From Psychrobacter sp. JB385 (GTDB taxonomy: Bacteria; Pseudomonadota; Gammaproteobacteria; Pseudomonadales; Moraxellaceae): 64,000 bases of DNA. This document shows, piece after piece, positions 24,658 through 34,681 of this stretch (its first letter is position 1; every line of letters starts with the position of its first letter). The stretch is from the NCBI RefSeq assembly GCF_900163785.1, contig NZ_FUKN01000014.1, positions 434,001 to 498,000 of the forward strand, read 5' to 3'. The notes under the pieces were generated by a model, which was not told the DNA's origin, searched no databases, and saw nothing but the letters and a program-made list of their open reading frames with translations. The position numbers and the translations under genes were made by a program.

Positions 24658-27438
24658 ATGTTATCAAAGATTATAGGCGGTGTCGTTGGCACCAAAAACG
24701 AGCGCGAATTAAAGCGCATGCGTAAAGTGGTCAGCAAGATCAACGCCCAAGAGGCTACCATACAAGCCCTGTCTGATGAGCAATTACAGCAAAAAACCGA
24801 AGAGTTTAAGGCACGTCATCAAAATGGCGAAAGCCTAGATGCATTATTGCCAGAGGCGTTTGCGGTTTGCCGTGAAGCCTCTTTGCGTATCAATGGCATG
24901 CGCCATTATGATGTGCAGCTAATTGGTGGTATCACCTTGCACGAAGGCAAAATCGCTGAGATGAAAACGGGTGAAGGTAAAACCCTGATGGGTACCTTGG
25001 CCATGTATCTCAACGCCATTAGTGGCAAAGGTGTACATCTGGTTACCGTCAATGATTACCTAGCTGCGCGTGATGCTGAGTTAAACCGTCCATTATTTAG
25101 CTTTTTGGGCATGACCGTTGGGGTGATCTATTCACAACAGCCGCCACAAGAAAAAATCAATGCTTACCAAGCTGATATTACGTATGGTACCAACAACGAA
25201 TACGGTTTTGACTACCTACGCGACAACATGGTTTTTAGTCTGGCTGAAAAAAAGCAGCGTCCGCTAAATTTTTGTATCATTGATGAGATTGACTCAATCT
25301 TGATTGATGAGGCTCGTACGCCACTGATTATTTCGGGTCAAGCCGAAGACTCTTCACGTATGTATGCATTGATTAATACGATTATTCCGTTATTGATCCG
25401 CTCAAAAGATGAAGAAGCTAACAAGAATAATGAAGAAGAAGATTTCTGGATTGATGAAAAAAATCGCCAAATCGAAATCAGTGAAAAAGGCTACGAAAAA
25501 ATCGAGCGCTTCTTAATCGAAGTGGGCGAGCTTGGCGAAAACGAAAGCTTATACAGTCCAAGCCGTTTGCCATTATTGGCTCACGTCCAAGCCGCCATTC
25601 GTGCTCACCATGTATTTGTCAAAAACGTTCACTATATCGTTGATGATGGCGAAGTAATTATCGTTGATGAAAACACAGGTCGTACCATGCCTGGTCGCCG
25701 CTGGTCAGAAGGCTTACACCAAGCGGTTGAAGCCAAAGAAAACGTTGAGATTCAAGCGGAAAACCAAACGCTTGCAACCACGACATTCCAGAATTACTTC
25801 CGTTTATATGACAAATTATCTGGTATGACCGGTACGGCTGATACCGAAGCAGCTGAATTCAAATCGACTTATGACTTAGATGTCATTGTGATTCCAACGC
25901 ATGAACCGATCGCTCGTATTGACATGGATGACCAAATTTTCTTAACCAAGTTAGGTAAATATAAAGGGATCATCCGCGAGATCAAAGACATTCAGGCCAA
26001 AGGTGCGCCCGTCTTGGTTGGTACAGCAACCATTGAAGCCAGTGAAGAATTGTCGTATTTGCTCGATCAAGAAGGTGTTAAGCACAATGTTCTAAACGCT
26101 AAGCAACATGAGCGTGAAGCAGAAATCATCGCGCAAGCAGGTAGCCCAAAATCAGTCACAATCGCTACTAACATGGCAGGTCGTGGTACCGATATTATCT
26201 TGGGTGGTAACTGGCAGTCCTTTATCGAAGACATTGATGCTGTGAGTCCAGAAGAGATGCAACGCCTAAAAGCGCAGTGGCAAGTAAAACATGACCAAGT
26301 GGTCGCGGCGGGCGGTTTGCATATCATTGGTTCAGAGCGTCACGAATCACGTCGTATTGATAATCAGCTGCGTGGTCGTGCGGGTCGTCAAGGTGACCCT
26401 GGTATGTCTCGCTTTTTCTTATCGCTCGAAGATGACTTGATGCGTATTTTCGCAGGTGATCGCGTGGTCAACATGATGCGTGCGATGGGTCTAAAAGAAG
26501 ATGAAGCCATTGAGCACAAAATGGTGTCCAAATCGATTGAAAACGCACAAGGTAAAGTTGAGAGCCGCGATTTTGATGCGCGTAAAAACTTGCTCAAATA
26601 TGATGATGTGGCCAATGAGCAGCGTAAAGTTATCTATGGTCAGCGCGATGATTTGTTGGCAGAAATGGATTTGCTTGAAGCCATTAATGTGATGCATCGT
26701 GACGTCTATAATGCCATGATCAGTCAGTTCATCCCGCCAGGGTCTGTCGATGACCAATGGAACGTGGACGGTCTAGAAGATGAGCTAGAAGACGAGTTCA
26801 AGATAACCATGCCGATTAATGATTGGTTGGATGAAGATCGCCGCTTGGATGAAGAAGGGTTGCGCGAAAAAATTATTCAAACCGCGTTAGATCGTTATCA
26901 TGGTCGCCGTGAGCAAATGGGCGAAAAAGATGCCGCGCAGCTTGAGCGTCATTTTATGCTACAAAGCCTAGATAAGCACTGGAAAGAGCATTTGACCCAA
27001 ATGGATCAGTTGCGTAAAGGGATTCATTTGCGCGGTTATGCGCAAAAAAACCCAGAGCAAGAATATAAGCGTGAATCGTTTGAATTGTTCCAAATGATGC
27101 TGGGTGCTATTAAGTCTGAGACGGTACAAGATTTATCACGTGTACATATCCCGACCAAAGAAGAGCTAGAAGCGTTAGAGATTCAGCAACGTGAAAATGC
27201 CGCTCATATGCAAATGCAGTTTGAGCACGATGATGTGGATAACTTGGACAGTGGGGCTAACAAACCTGCGCCGCAGCCACAAAATCGTAGCATGGGCGGC
27301 GCTATAGCTGCTGCTGGTGCTGTAGCGGGCAATGGAGCGACTGAGGCAAACCCATATGCTGGCATGAATATCAGTCGTAACGCACCGTGCCCTTGTGGTT
27401 CAGGCCTGAAATACAAACAGTGCCATGGCAAAATTTGA
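24658..27438 (+). CDS. secA: Preprotein translocase ATPase SecA
   Basis: SecA is the ATP-driven motor that pushes unfolded preproteins through SecYEG. The N-terminus [21 protein letters not shown] is typical. Motor motifs are [14 protein letters not shown] (Walker A, about residue 105), [60 protein letters not shown] and [10 protein letters not shown]. The C-terminal zinc-binding SecB/lipid-interacting tail ends [19 protein letters not shown], after an Ala/Gly-rich linker. At 926 aa it is slightly longer than E. coli SecA (901), with a small insertion after [16 protein letters not shown] terminator follows, so the gene is probably transcribed alone. No secM-type arrest peptide was found upstream. 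Confidence 0.97.
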   Translation: MLSKIIGGVVGTKNERELKRMRKVVSKINAQEATIQALSDEQLQQKTEEFKARHQNGESLDALLPEAFAVCREASLRINGMRHYDVQLIGGITLHEGKIAEMKTGEGKTLMGTLAMYLNAISGKGVHLVTVNDYLAARDAELNRPLFSFLGMTVGVIYSQQPPQEKINAYQADITYGTNNEYGFDYLRDNMVFSLAEKKQRPLNFCIIDEIDSILIDEARTPLIISGQAEDSSRMYALINTIIPLLIRSKDEEANKNNEEEDFWIDEKNRQIEISEKGYEKIERFLIEVGELGENESLYSPSRLPLLAHVQAAIRAHHVFVKNVHYIVDDGEVIIVDENTGRTMPGRRWSEGLHQAVEAKENVEIQAENQTLATTTFQNYFRLYDKLSGMTGTADTEAAEFKSTYDLDVIVIPTHEPIARIDMDDQIFLTKLGKYKGIIREIKDIQAKGAPVLVGTATIEASEELSYLLDQEGVKHNVLNAKQHEREAEIIAQAGSPKSVTIATNMAGRGTDIILGGNWQSFIEDIDAVSPEEMQRLKAQWQVKHDQVVAAGGLHIIGSERHESRRIDNQLRGRAGRQGDPGMSRFFLSLEDDLMRIFAGDRVVNMMRAMGLKEDEAIEHKMVSKSIENAQGKVESRDFDARKNLLKYDDVANEQRKVIYGQRDDLLAEMDLLEAINVMHRDVYNAMISQFIPPGSVDDQWNVDGLEDELEDEFKITMPINDWLDEDRRLDEEGLREKIIQTALDRYHGRREQMGEKDAAQLERHFMLQSLDKHWKEHLTQMDQLRKGIHLRGYAQKNPEQEYKRESFELFQMMLGAIKSETVQDLSRVHIPTKEELEALEIQQRENAAHMQMQFEHDDVDNLDSGANKPAPQPQNRSMGGAIAAAGAVAGNGATEANPYAGMNISRNAPCPCGSGLKYKQCHGKI

Positions 27439-27526
27439 TAGCAATCACTATTTAAGTTTTTGAGATCAGTTAAGTTTTCAAAACCAGTATAAACATTGCG
27501 AAGCAAAAATGGTTACGCTATGATGA

Positions 27527-27561
27527 AAAGCCCTTATCAATAAGAGATAGGGGCTTTTTTA
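27527..27561 (+). terminator. Rho-independent terminator after secA
   Basis: AAGCCCTTATC pairs with GATAGGGGCTT (one wobble) around AATAA-GA and is followed by a T-run. Confidence 0.8.
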
Positions 27562-27711
27562 TGACTTACTGAAATTAGGGAGCAATTGATAATAAATAAG
27601 AAAGCATGGCTTTAAAATCATGGATGGCTTTTAGCGATTGCTTACAAATTCAACATAGGCGTGCATTTAGGGACACGCTATAGTGTTTAACATATTATTC
27701 GGGAGAGTGTT

Positions 27712-28257
27712 ATGAACGCAAAATTATTAAAACAGTGGCGTACCTCTGTTGCACTAACAGGTTTGTTGGCTGGTGCATTGACCATCAGTGCTTGTCAAAA
27801 AGAACAAGAAACTGAGCCAAGTTTGGAGGACAGTATCAGTGCTGAGCAATCAGTACCTATGTCTGCCGAGCCTGCCGAGCCCAATGACGTGGTGGTGGAT
27901 ACGCAAGACCCCTCTCTCAACGCAGTACAAGATGATACCGCAGCTTCTGTCAATACGGGTGTGAGCCAGATTAATTACTCATGCTCACCTGAATTACAGG
28001 TTGAAGCGACTTATAAAGACACGGACAACCAAGTGGTCATCGCTACCGCAAATGGCACCATAACGTTGACAAAAACCAATGATGCTACCAATCCTGAAGT
28101 GTTCGGGGTCGAAAATGCTATCGACGGCGGTGAAGGCTTTGTGCAATGGCGTGTGGCGCATCAAGATCGCGAAACAGGTGTGATGCGTACCGCTGGTGCC
28201 AATGCTGAAACCGTCAGTACTTACGAGTGTAAGAAAACAGATGAAGGCGCGGTATAA
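27712..28257 (+). CDS. Predicted lipoprotein with possible MliC-like lysozyme-inhibitor domain
   Basis: A 181-residue lipoprotein. The signal peptide ends in LTISAC, a lipobox with Cys at residue 28, after a hydrophobic LTGLLAGAL stretch. Residues 30-85 form an acidic, Glu/Asp/Pro-rich linker. The last 95 residues look like a compact beta domain with two Cys (INYSCSPELQVEATYKD and STYECKK). The pattern Tyr-x-Cys, a short-strand region TATANGTITL-like, and a closing Cys resembles the MliC family of C-type lysozyme inhibitors, but the match is by eye and weak. A ribosome site CGGGAGAG precedes the ATG. A terminator follows. I am confident it is a lipoprotein, not of its function. Confidence 0.7.
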   Translation: MNAKLLKQWRTSVALTGLLAGALTISACQKEQETEPSLEDSISAEQSVPMSAEPAEPNDVVVDTQDPSLNAVQDDTAASVNTGVSQINYSCSPELQVEATYKDTDNQVVIATANGTITLTKTNDATNPEVFGVENAIDGGEGFVQWRVAHQDRETGVMRTAGANAETVSTYECKKTDEGAV

Positions 28258-28298
28258 ACAAGCGGTGTAAACAAACTATAGACCACATTATGACACCC

Positions 28299-28329
28299 AA
28301 AAAAAGCAACGTGAACGTTGCTTTTTTAT
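28299..28329. terminator. Bidirectional terminator between the lipoprotein and DUF2382 genes
   Basis: AAAAAAAGCAACGT and ACGTTGCTTTTTT form a perfect stem around a tiny loop, placed between two converging genes. Confidence 0.9.
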
Positions 28330-28352
28330 TGAGTAGCTAAAATGCCAAAAGA

Positions 28353-28961
28353 TTACTTGTTGTAAGTAGAATCATTGTCATGATCTAAAAACCCTTCTTC
28401 TTTGACATCAAGCTCTTCATGTTTTAATGCGACTTGAATGGTATCGGTATGCGTATGCACCGTTTTACTAATATCAATTTCTTGTACGGCATAAGTCTCT
28501 TTAGTGACGGTGGCTACTTGGCGTGATAGCACAATCTCAACAGGGGTGTCACCAATCTCAACCTGCTTGTCATTGATAGTAATAACGGCTTTACTATCCA
28601 GCGATGGTTCGACATGACGCAATACGTCCTTTTCATCATAGTTGCCAGAAAGCAAGTCTTGGCTTTCAGCATCCTGAAACTCAGTACGAACGGTGATATA
28701 TTCTTCAACCAGCTCAATAGGTACTTCAATCGTTTTGGTGCGTGTGTGTTTAGTGACGGTCACTTTACCGACATCTAAGCGTTCTTTATTGACAACAGGG
28801 CGCTCTTCTAACAGTTCTAAATAACCAACTTGTCCGCTTTTATTTGCACCACTTTCTTGATTGGACAATACTTGATCTTCTCTCAAGATATCTTGAGCCG
28901 TTAATGACTCATTTTGTGGCGGAGTATTTAAATTAGGAGTAGTGAAATTATCAGTAGTCAT
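28353..28961 (-). CDS. DUF2382 (YsnF/AvaK) domain protein
   Basis: A 202-residue hydrophilic protein carrying a DUF2382 domain, a family often linked to stress responses but without a known biochemical activity. The hallmark LELLEERPVVNKERLDVGKVTVTKHTRTKTIEVPIELVEE lies at about residues 49-88, and the mirrored half, TVTKETYAVQEIDISKTVHTHTDTIQVALKHEELDV, near the end. The region between is Asp/Glu-rich. No signal peptide or membrane helix is present. The ATG at 28961 is chosen because AAGGA lies about 8 nt upstream; an upstream in-frame start at 29009 lacks one. It is a paralogue of the next gene upstream, from which a terminator separates it. Confidence 0.85.
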   Translation of the reverse strand: MTTDNFTTPNLNTPPQNESLTAQDILREDQVLSNQESGANKSGQVGYLELLEERPVVNKERLDVGKVTVTKHTRTKTIEVPIELVEEYITVRTEFQDAESQDLLSGNYDEKDVLRHVEPSLDSKAVITINDKQVEIGDTPVEIVLSRQVATVTKETYAVQEIDISKTVHTHTDTIQVALKHEELDVKEEGFLDHDNDSTYNK

Positions 28962-29057
28962 CGTGATTTCCTTATTATTATTTATTAAATGAGAGGTTTG
29001 CCAAAACACATGTAATCACTGTAGAGACATAAGTACCAGCAGCTATAAGCTAAGACA

Positions 29058-29086
29058 TAAAAAAGACCAGAGACAAGCTCTGGTCT
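29058..29086 (-). terminator. Rho-independent terminator after the PRC-barrel/DUF2382 gene
   Basis: Read on the minus strand, GACCAGAG-CTTGT-CTCTGGTC is followed by TTTTTT. It separates the two DUF2382 genes, so the second needs its own promoter or read-through. Confidence 0.85.
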
Positions 29087-29172
29087 TAATCACTGAGTCA
29101 AAAACTCAGCTGCTTAGTGAAGTCATAATATCTTATGTATTTAATTCATAAGACACACAACTTATTAGCCAA

Positions 29173-30021
29173 TTACATACCACGAGCGCGGCGTACGTCT
29201 TCAGCAGTAATGCCATCACGGTCTACGATATTGCCTTCACGGTCAACCACATTACCATCATTATCGATATCCAATTCTTCACGCTGAATGGTTTCGACGA
29301 TTGTCTCAGTATGACGTTCGGTAGTTTTACCTACGTTTACTTCTTCAGAGACATAAGTTTCTTTACCAACGCGAGCGCGCTCAGCTTCTAGTTGTACTTC
29401 AACCGTCTCATTGTCAGCCATGTCACCAATGCGGCGATCTGTTGGACGATCTACATTAGTACGTTGAATATTAGCACGCTCTTCTTCTAGCTCTACATCG
29501 ACGTTACGCTCTTCGGTAACCACGTGCTTACCAACTTTTACCAGACCAGCGACGATACGGTCTTTATTAACTGTCAAACGCTCTTCTAGTAGCTCTAGTG
29601 TGTTTGGTGCTTCGTAGTTATGATCTGCAACTTCCATACGATCTTCTACTGGAATAGTGTCTGCTGTAAATGCTTGACGATCTCTTTCGTACTGCTCTTT
29701 GTAGCTGTACTGATAGTCATGGTCATATACTTCCATGGCTTCTACTTGATCTTTGGTTAAGCTGTCAAAGAATACGTCATCTCCCACAATACGAGCCAAA
29801 CCTGCTGGTACTAGAACTTCTTTAGAGCTGAACCAGCCACCTGCGTCAACGATTAGGTAGCGAATACGACCAGTTGTGTCTTCTACTAATGCACCTTCGA
29901 TTTTACCGATTTTTTCTTCATTAATACCATAAGCAGTTTTGCTTGTTGGGTCATAATAGTCATCACCGATAAGGTCACGATGAGTGGCTTGAATATCTTT
30001 TAAACGAATTAGTTGGCTCAT
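29173..30021 (-). CDS. PRC-barrel and DUF2382 domain protein
   Basis: A 282-residue soluble protein with two domains. Residues 1-110 are a PRC-barrel (IGKIEGALVEDTTGRIRYLIVDAG and VLVPAGLARIVGDDVFFDSLTKDQVEAM). Residues 140-265 are a DUF2382 domain (LELLEERLTVNKDRIVAGLVKVGKHVVTEERNVDVELEEE and ETYVSEEVNVGKTTERHTETI). The tail has short Asp-rich repeats (DNDGNVVDREGNIVDRDG). This architecture is common in stress-induced proteins of bacteria such as Deinococcus and Acinetobacter, but no reaction is known. AAAGGAAG lies about 8 nt before the ATG. With the neighbouring DUF2382 gene it forms a two-gene paralogous pair read in the same direction. Confidence 0.88.
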   Translation of the reverse strand: MSQLIRLKDIQATHRDLIGDDYYDPTSKTAYGINEEKIGKIEGALVEDTTGRIRYLIVDAGGWFSSKEVLVPAGLARIVGDDVFFDSLTKDQVEAMEVYDHDYQYSYKEQYERDRQAFTADTIPVEDRMEVADHNYEAPNTLELLEERLTVNKDRIVAGLVKVGKHVVTEERNVDVELEEERANIQRTNVDRPTDRRIGDMADNETVEVQLEAERARVGKETYVSEEVNVGKTTERHTETIVETIQREELDIDNDGNVVDREGNIVDRDGITAEDVRRARGM

Positions 30022-30462
30022 TATTGTCTTCCTTTTTTATGAGTTATAAATAATAGTTATTGTATAAATATTAAATTTTTAGTGGCTTGTTTTTCATCAA
30101 ACAATTTTTTATAAAAATCAAACTCTATCTAAATTCATGCTGGTAAACGTAGCACTACTAGGTAGCCGCTACCTCAACTTGTGATTATCGTAACACTGAG
30201 GTTTTGGATGAGATATATGAGCAAGGTAGCAAAGTGTGGGCTTGCCGTAATTGCGTGTAATAGGCTGTAAGTGCTATAACATAGCGAGGGGTATAAGTTA
30301 ACGCGATTTTACACAGTGAAATGTTTGACGGTTAAAAAGGGCTAGCAGACACAAAAAAACCGCAATGTAATTTTCCACTGCGGTTTTTCAAAAGAACAAT
30401 TTAAGTATGAGAATTAGAATAATATGTATTTTTATACTATTGAAGCATAAAATAATTTTTAC
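30022..30462. other. Spacer upstream of the PRC-barrel gene
   Basis: Contains the thiolase terminator at 30353-30388 and the PRC gene promoter region. I see no gene. Confidence 0.5.
30353..30388 (-). terminator. Terminator after the thiolase gene
   Basis: AAAAAAACCGCA and TGCGGTTTTT form the stem; on the minus strand a T-run follows it. Confidence 0.75.
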
Positions 30463-31644
30463 TTAAGGCAATTCGATAGCCACCGCAACTGCTTCACCGC
30501 CACCAATACATAAAGTCGCCACGCCTTTTTTGCCGCCAGTACGTTTTAAAGAGTTAATCAGCGTGACTAAGATACGTGCGCCTGAACAGCCCACTGGATG
30601 ACCCAATGCACAAGCGCCGCCTTCGATATTTACTTTAGCATGCTCAATGTTTAGCTCATCCATCGCTGCCATTGTGACCATAGCAAAGGCTTCATTGATT
30701 TCCCACAGATCAACATCAGCCACTGACCAACCTGCACCCGCTAAAACTTTTTCGATAGCGCCAATAGGGGCGATGGTAAATTCGCCTGGGTGACGCGAAT
30801 TTGAGGCAGTCGCAATGATACGCGCTTGATAATCAAGCCCTTCTGATTTTGCTTGAGATTCTTTCATCAATACGACTGCTGCGCCACCATCGGAGATAGA
30901 GCTTGCGTTTGCGGCAGTGATGGTACCATCTTTGGCAAAAGCTGGACGCAAAGTAGGAATGCGCTCAGCGTTGGCTAGGGCAGGTTGTTCATCGGTATCA
31001 ACCGTTTGCTCGCCTTTACGAGTGCTAAAGGTGACGGGCTCAATCTCGTCTTTGAAATGGTCGTCTTTGATAGCCGTTAACGCACGATTGAGCGATTCGA
31101 TAGCAAACGCATCCATTTGCTCACGGGTATACCCTTTCTCATCGGCCATTTCTTGAGCAAACTTACCCATCAACTTACCTGTTTCGGCATCTTCTAAACC
31201 GTCTAAAAACATATGGTCTTTGACTTCTTGATGGCCCATACGGTAACCACCGCGCGCGCCTGGCATCAGATATGGTGCATTGGTCATTGATTCCATACCA
31301 CCAGCAACGGCCACATTGAAGCTACCTGCTTTGATACCATCATGCGCTTGCATGACGGCTTTTAGACCAGAACCACAAAGCTTGTTAATGGTCACAGCGC
31401 CAGTGGCATCGGGCAAACCCGCTTTACGCATGGCCTGACGCGCAGGACCTTGACCCAAACCTGCGGTCAATATACAGCCCATGATGACCTCATCGATTGT
31501 ATCAACACTAACGCCTGAACGCTCAACAGCCGCTTTGATAGCAGCAGCACCAAGATCGGTGGCGCTCATATCTTTTAATGAGCCTTGAAAGCCGCCCATT
31601 GGCGTACGTGCGCCGTTTACAATTACAATTGCATCATTTGACAT
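30463..31644 (-). CDS. Acetyl-CoA C-acetyltransferase (thiolase)
   Basis: A thiolase that joins or splits acetyl-CoA and acetoacetyl-CoA. The N-terminus is VIVNGARTPMGGFQGSL. The active-site nucleophile is in NKLCGSGLKAVMQAHD (Cys about residue 90), with the thiolase signature NIEGGACALGHPVGCSGARI, the catalytic His in NEAFAM (about 322-327 region) and CIGGGEAVAVAIE at the end. At 393 aa it has the usual length. It has no fadB-type partner or PHA genes next to it here, so beta-oxidation, ketone-body and biosynthetic roles are not distinguished. It lies downstream of hom, but an 11-bp stem hairpin separates them. Expression from its own promoter is likely. Confidence 0.93.
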   Translation of the reverse strand: MSNDAIVIVNGARTPMGGFQGSLKDMSATDLGAAAIKAAVERSGVSVDTIDEVIMGCILTAGLGQGPARQAMRKAGLPDATGAVTINKLCGSGLKAVMQAHDGIKAGSFNVAVAGGMESMTNAPYLMPGARGGYRMGHQEVKDHMFLDGLEDAETGKLMGKFAQEMADEKGYTREQMDAFAIESLNRALTAIKDDHFKDEIEPVTFSTRKGEQTVDTDEQPALANAERIPTLRPAFAKDGTITAANASSISDGGAAVVLMKESQAKSEGLDYQARIIATASNSRHPGEFTIAPIGAIEKVLAGAGWSVADVDLWEINEAFAMVTMAAMDELNIEHAKVNIEGGACALGHPVGCSGARILVTLINSLKRTGGKKGVATLCIGGGEAVAVAIELP

Positions 31645-31716
31645 CGTTATTCCTTTTTACGTATTTAAATGAAAGTATTTTACTTATAGTAAAGGCAAGT
31701 GCTGATAAATCAACGT

Positions 31717-31757
31717 CTGGTGGTTAGAAAGCGTTTGCCTAGCTTACTAACCACCAG
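31717..31757. terminator. Perfect 11-bp stem-loop between hom and thiolase
   Basis: CTGGTGGTTAG and CTAACCACCAG are exact inverses around a 19-nt loop. There is no clear T-run on the minus strand, so it could be a weak terminator, an mRNA-stabilising hairpin or a protein site. Confidence 0.5.
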
Positions 31758-31774
31758 TTTGCTAAAAGTCTGGC

Positions 31775-33133
31775 TTATGCCAGCTCATCTAAGCGAATAC
31801 GTACCACTTTATCAGTAATCGTATCCAATTTTTCGATTTTTTCAATGGCCAGATTCATCTGGCTCTCTACCACGGGCAAGGTCAAGATAATGACAGGTAC
31901 TTGACCGACTTTGTGCGCAGGCTTTTGTAAAATTGCATCAATATTGATACCCGCATCGCTTAGGATGCGAGTGATATCGGCCAGTACGCCTGGGCTGTCA
32001 TAAGCATGTACACGCAGATAATAACCTGTGATCATTTGTTCTGCACGCAGTATTGGTGTGTCTGACAACTGCTCAGGTATAAATGCCAAATGCGGAACAT
32101 GATGACCATGGTTTTTTTGATCACTATGGCTTTGGTTGTTATTGTCTTTGCTGCCTAAAACACGAACCAGATCCATGACATCAGCCATCACAGCAGAGGC
32201 CGTTGCACCAGCGCCCGCGCCATCACCGCAATACAATGTCTGTCCTAGCGGGTGTGAGTTGACCAGTACCGCATTTTTTACGCCATTGACATTGGCAAGC
32301 AAAGCATCTTGCGGAATCAACGTTGGATGGACGCGTAACTCGATACCAGCTGCATCTGAATCGCCATTGCCATCACGGCGCACGGCGAAGCCTAAGTGCT
32401 TGATACGGTAGCCAAGCTCTTCAGCATAGCTGACATCTTGTAATGTGATGCCTGTGATTCCTTCACAATAAACACTATCAAACTGTAAGGGAACACCAAA
32501 GGCGATAGAGGCAAGAAGGGCCAGTTTGTGTGCGGCATCAATACCTTCAACATCAAATGTTGGATCGGCCTCGGCATAACCCAGCTCTTGTGCTTCGACC
32601 AATACGTCTGCAAACGGACGACCCTTATCACGCATTTCAGTCATGATAAAGTTGCCAGTGCCGTTGATGATACCAGCCAGCCAATCAATTTTGTTGGCAG
32701 CCAATGCTTCACGCATCACTTTAATAATAGGAATGCCACCTGCAACCGCTGCTTCATAAGCGACGTGGACATTGTTTGCTTCAGCATATGCAAAAATCTC
32801 ATTGCCGTGTTCAGCCAATAGCGCCTTGTTTGCTGTAACCACATGCTTGCCATGTTGGATGGCTTGCATAATGACGTCTTTCGCTAGGGTAGTCCCGCCA
32901 ATCACCTCAATAACGATGTCAACGTTATCGCTTGCTGCAATTGCCATCAAGTCGCTGTTTTGCATAATATTGGTGTCGATATCATCACGCTGACGACGTG
33001 TGCCGACTTCGGTAATAATAATATCGCGTCCACAACGGCGCTTTAGCTCGTCTAAGTTATCATTAATGAGATGGATTACGCCTGTTCCGACGGTGCCCAG
33101 ACCAAGTATCGCTAGTTTGATGGAGTTACTCAC
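31775..33133 (-). CDS. hom: Homoserine dehydrogenase
   Basis: It reduces aspartate semialdehyde to homoserine with NAD(P)H, on the way to threonine and methionine. The Rossmann motif is LAILGLGTVGTGVIHLI at the N-terminus. The catalytic domain has VVTANKALLAEHG, AAVAGGIPIIKVMREAL, GIINGTGNFIM and AEADPTFDVEGIDAAHK. A C-terminal ACT domain (about residues 370-440, YYLRVHAYDSPGVLADITRILSDAGI) suggests feedback control by threonine. A short Asn/His/Gln-rich insertion precedes it. At 452 aa it is a mono-functional enzyme without an aspartokinase domain. It follows dsbC on the same strand after 274 nt, an arrangement seen in Pseudomonas and Acinetobacter relatives. Confidence 0.95.
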   Translation of the reverse strand: MSNSIKLAILGLGTVGTGVIHLINDNLDELKRRCGRDIIITEVGTRRQRDDIDTNIMQNSDLMAIAASDNVDIVIEVIGGTTLAKDVIMQAIQHGKHVVTANKALLAEHGNEIFAYAEANNVHVAYEAAVAGGIPIIKVMREALAANKIDWLAGIINGTGNFIMTEMRDKGRPFADVLVEAQELGYAEADPTFDVEGIDAAHKLALLASIAFGVPLQFDSVYCEGITGITLQDVSYAEELGYRIKHLGFAVRRDGNGDSDAAGIELRVHPTLIPQDALLANVNGVKNAVLVNSHPLGQTLYCGDGAGAGATASAVMADVMDLVRVLGSKDNNNQSHSDQKNHGHHVPHLAFIPEQLSDTPILRAEQMITGYYLRVHAYDSPGVLADITRILSDAGINIDAILQKPAHKVGQVPVIILTLPVVESQMNLAIEKIEKLDTITDKVVRIRLDELA

Positions 33134-33407
33134 AGTATCCTCAGAAGGTTAGATATAATGGCGCACTTCTAAAACTGTGACAGCGTCAAACCCACTTTGG
33201 GTATATACGATTTGCAGGTGTGTTGACGGTCGCAGTGTTTACCTATGCTCCATTATCGTTGAATAGAAAATCGTTGAATAAAAGATATTCAAACAAAAGC
33301 GTGCTGATTTTACATCGTACTTCATCGTATCATACCGACAAGCAGGGATGACGTCTACACAATGTCGCTTAGTGAATGGATAACAAAAAGTATCCAATCA
33401 TTACCTA

Positions 33408-34262
33408 TTAATTAGCGCCCACTGCTTCTGCCAGTTGAGCCGCAGGTAGATATCCGCCCACTTGCTCTCCAGTTTCTGTAAAGACAGCTGGCGTACCGCG
33501 CACACCCAATCTTGCGCCCAATGCCATATGCTCTTGAACTGGATTGGCACAGCTAGGCGCTTGTACGTCGGCCCCCATTTTTGCTTGGTTCATGGCTGCA
33601 TTACGATCTTGACTACACCAGATCGCTTCCATTTTTGGTACCGACTCTTGGCTACGTGGCCATGCCAAATAACGCACTTCTATACCGCGTGCATTGATAT
33701 CATCCATCTCTTCATGTAGCTTGCGGCAATAACCACAATCAGCATCGGTAAAGGCATAAATGACAGATTTGGTTTCGCCTTTTGCTGGATAAATAATCAT
33801 CTCTTTTTTATCTACGGCTTTTAGTGCTTCTTGTGCCGTCTTAGCGGCCAAGGCAGCACTGATATTTACTGGCTGAGCCTCGCCAACGGCAATGATTTGA
33901 CCTTGAATAATGTGTTTGCCAGACTTATCGGTAAAGAAAGACGGTAAACCTTCCGCCGTTACCCAATAAATACCCTCCATATCGGTCGGTACAGCAGACA
34001 CAATGCGCTCTTCGATACCAGATGCTGTCAAATTTGTTTGTAAGGCTTCTACCACGGCTGGATCATTATCCGCGGCTACTTTAGCAGCACTGACTTTGGT
34101 GGCTGCTGCATTGACCACACTGCTATTGCTAGTGGCATCTGCCGCATTATTTGAGCAGCCAGCGGCAACAACGACCAACAAAGCGCTCATCATAAAGCGA
34201 GATAGAGTGGTGCGAGAAAAACGATCAGCAAAAACAGCATTTTTGGTAGTGGGAGAGGGCAT
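33408..34262 (-). CDS. dsbC: DsbC-type disulfide isomerase, probably lipid-anchored
   Basis: DsbC corrects wrong disulfides in the periplasm and is kept reduced by DsbD. The N-terminal dimerisation domain (GIEERIVSAVPTDMEGIYWVTAEGLPSFFTDKSGKHIIQGQII) is followed by a linker helix and a thioredoxin fold with the active site DADCGYCRKLHEEM and the cis-Pro segment VRGTPAVF. A second Cys pair (WCSQD and APSCAN) lies between them. E. coli DsbC is soluble and about 236 aa; this one is 284 aa. Its signal sequence ends MMSALLVVVAAGCSNN, which looks like a lipobox with an Ala at -3, followed by an Ala/Ser/Asn linker. A membrane-tethered form is inferred. The alternative is ordinary cleavage. Confidence 0.9.
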   Translation of the reverse strand: MPSPTTKNAVFADRFSRTTLSRFMMSALLVVVAAGCSNNAADATSNSSVVNAAATKVSAAKVAADNDPAVVEALQTNLTASGIEERIVSAVPTDMEGIYWVTAEGLPSFFTDKSGKHIIQGQIIAVGEAQPVNISAALAAKTAQEALKAVDKKEMIIYPAKGETKSVIYAFTDADCGYCRKLHEEMDDINARGIEVRYLAWPRSQESVPKMEAIWCSQDRNAAMNQAKMGADVQAPSCANPVQEHMALGARLGVRGTPAVFTETGEQVGGYLPAAQLAEAVGAN

Positions 34263-34681
34263 ATAGGTTTCCTATAGACACTATGTCTAATTATGTCTAA
34301 TCATAAATGCGCTCTAAAAAAAGAGCGATAAATTGTGAATAGTCGTGCGTATCAACGAGAGGTTAAACACGAACTACAAAGGTATTTTTATAACTTATTG
34401 ATAGTAAAAGGTAGGTGACAATATCGTCTATCTTACCATATTTATAATAAATAATAGCCAATCGCGATTAGAGCGCTTGAGTGAATCTTAAGGAGGTTGT
34501 CAAGGATAACGATGCATGTAAATTGGAAAATAAGATACATTTATACTATGTCATATTGTTGCTGGTCTATGTAGGCTACTGCTAATAAGACATGTTTGTA
34601 AATATGTATAAAAACCTTTTATTTTATACACTTGCAGACTGCCTATTTTATTTTAAAAATTGCGCTAAGGAGCACATACAT
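34263..34681. other. Divergent spacer between dsbC and the DUF808 gene
   Basis: AT-rich promoter DNA for both genes; no other structure found. Confidence 0.45.
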
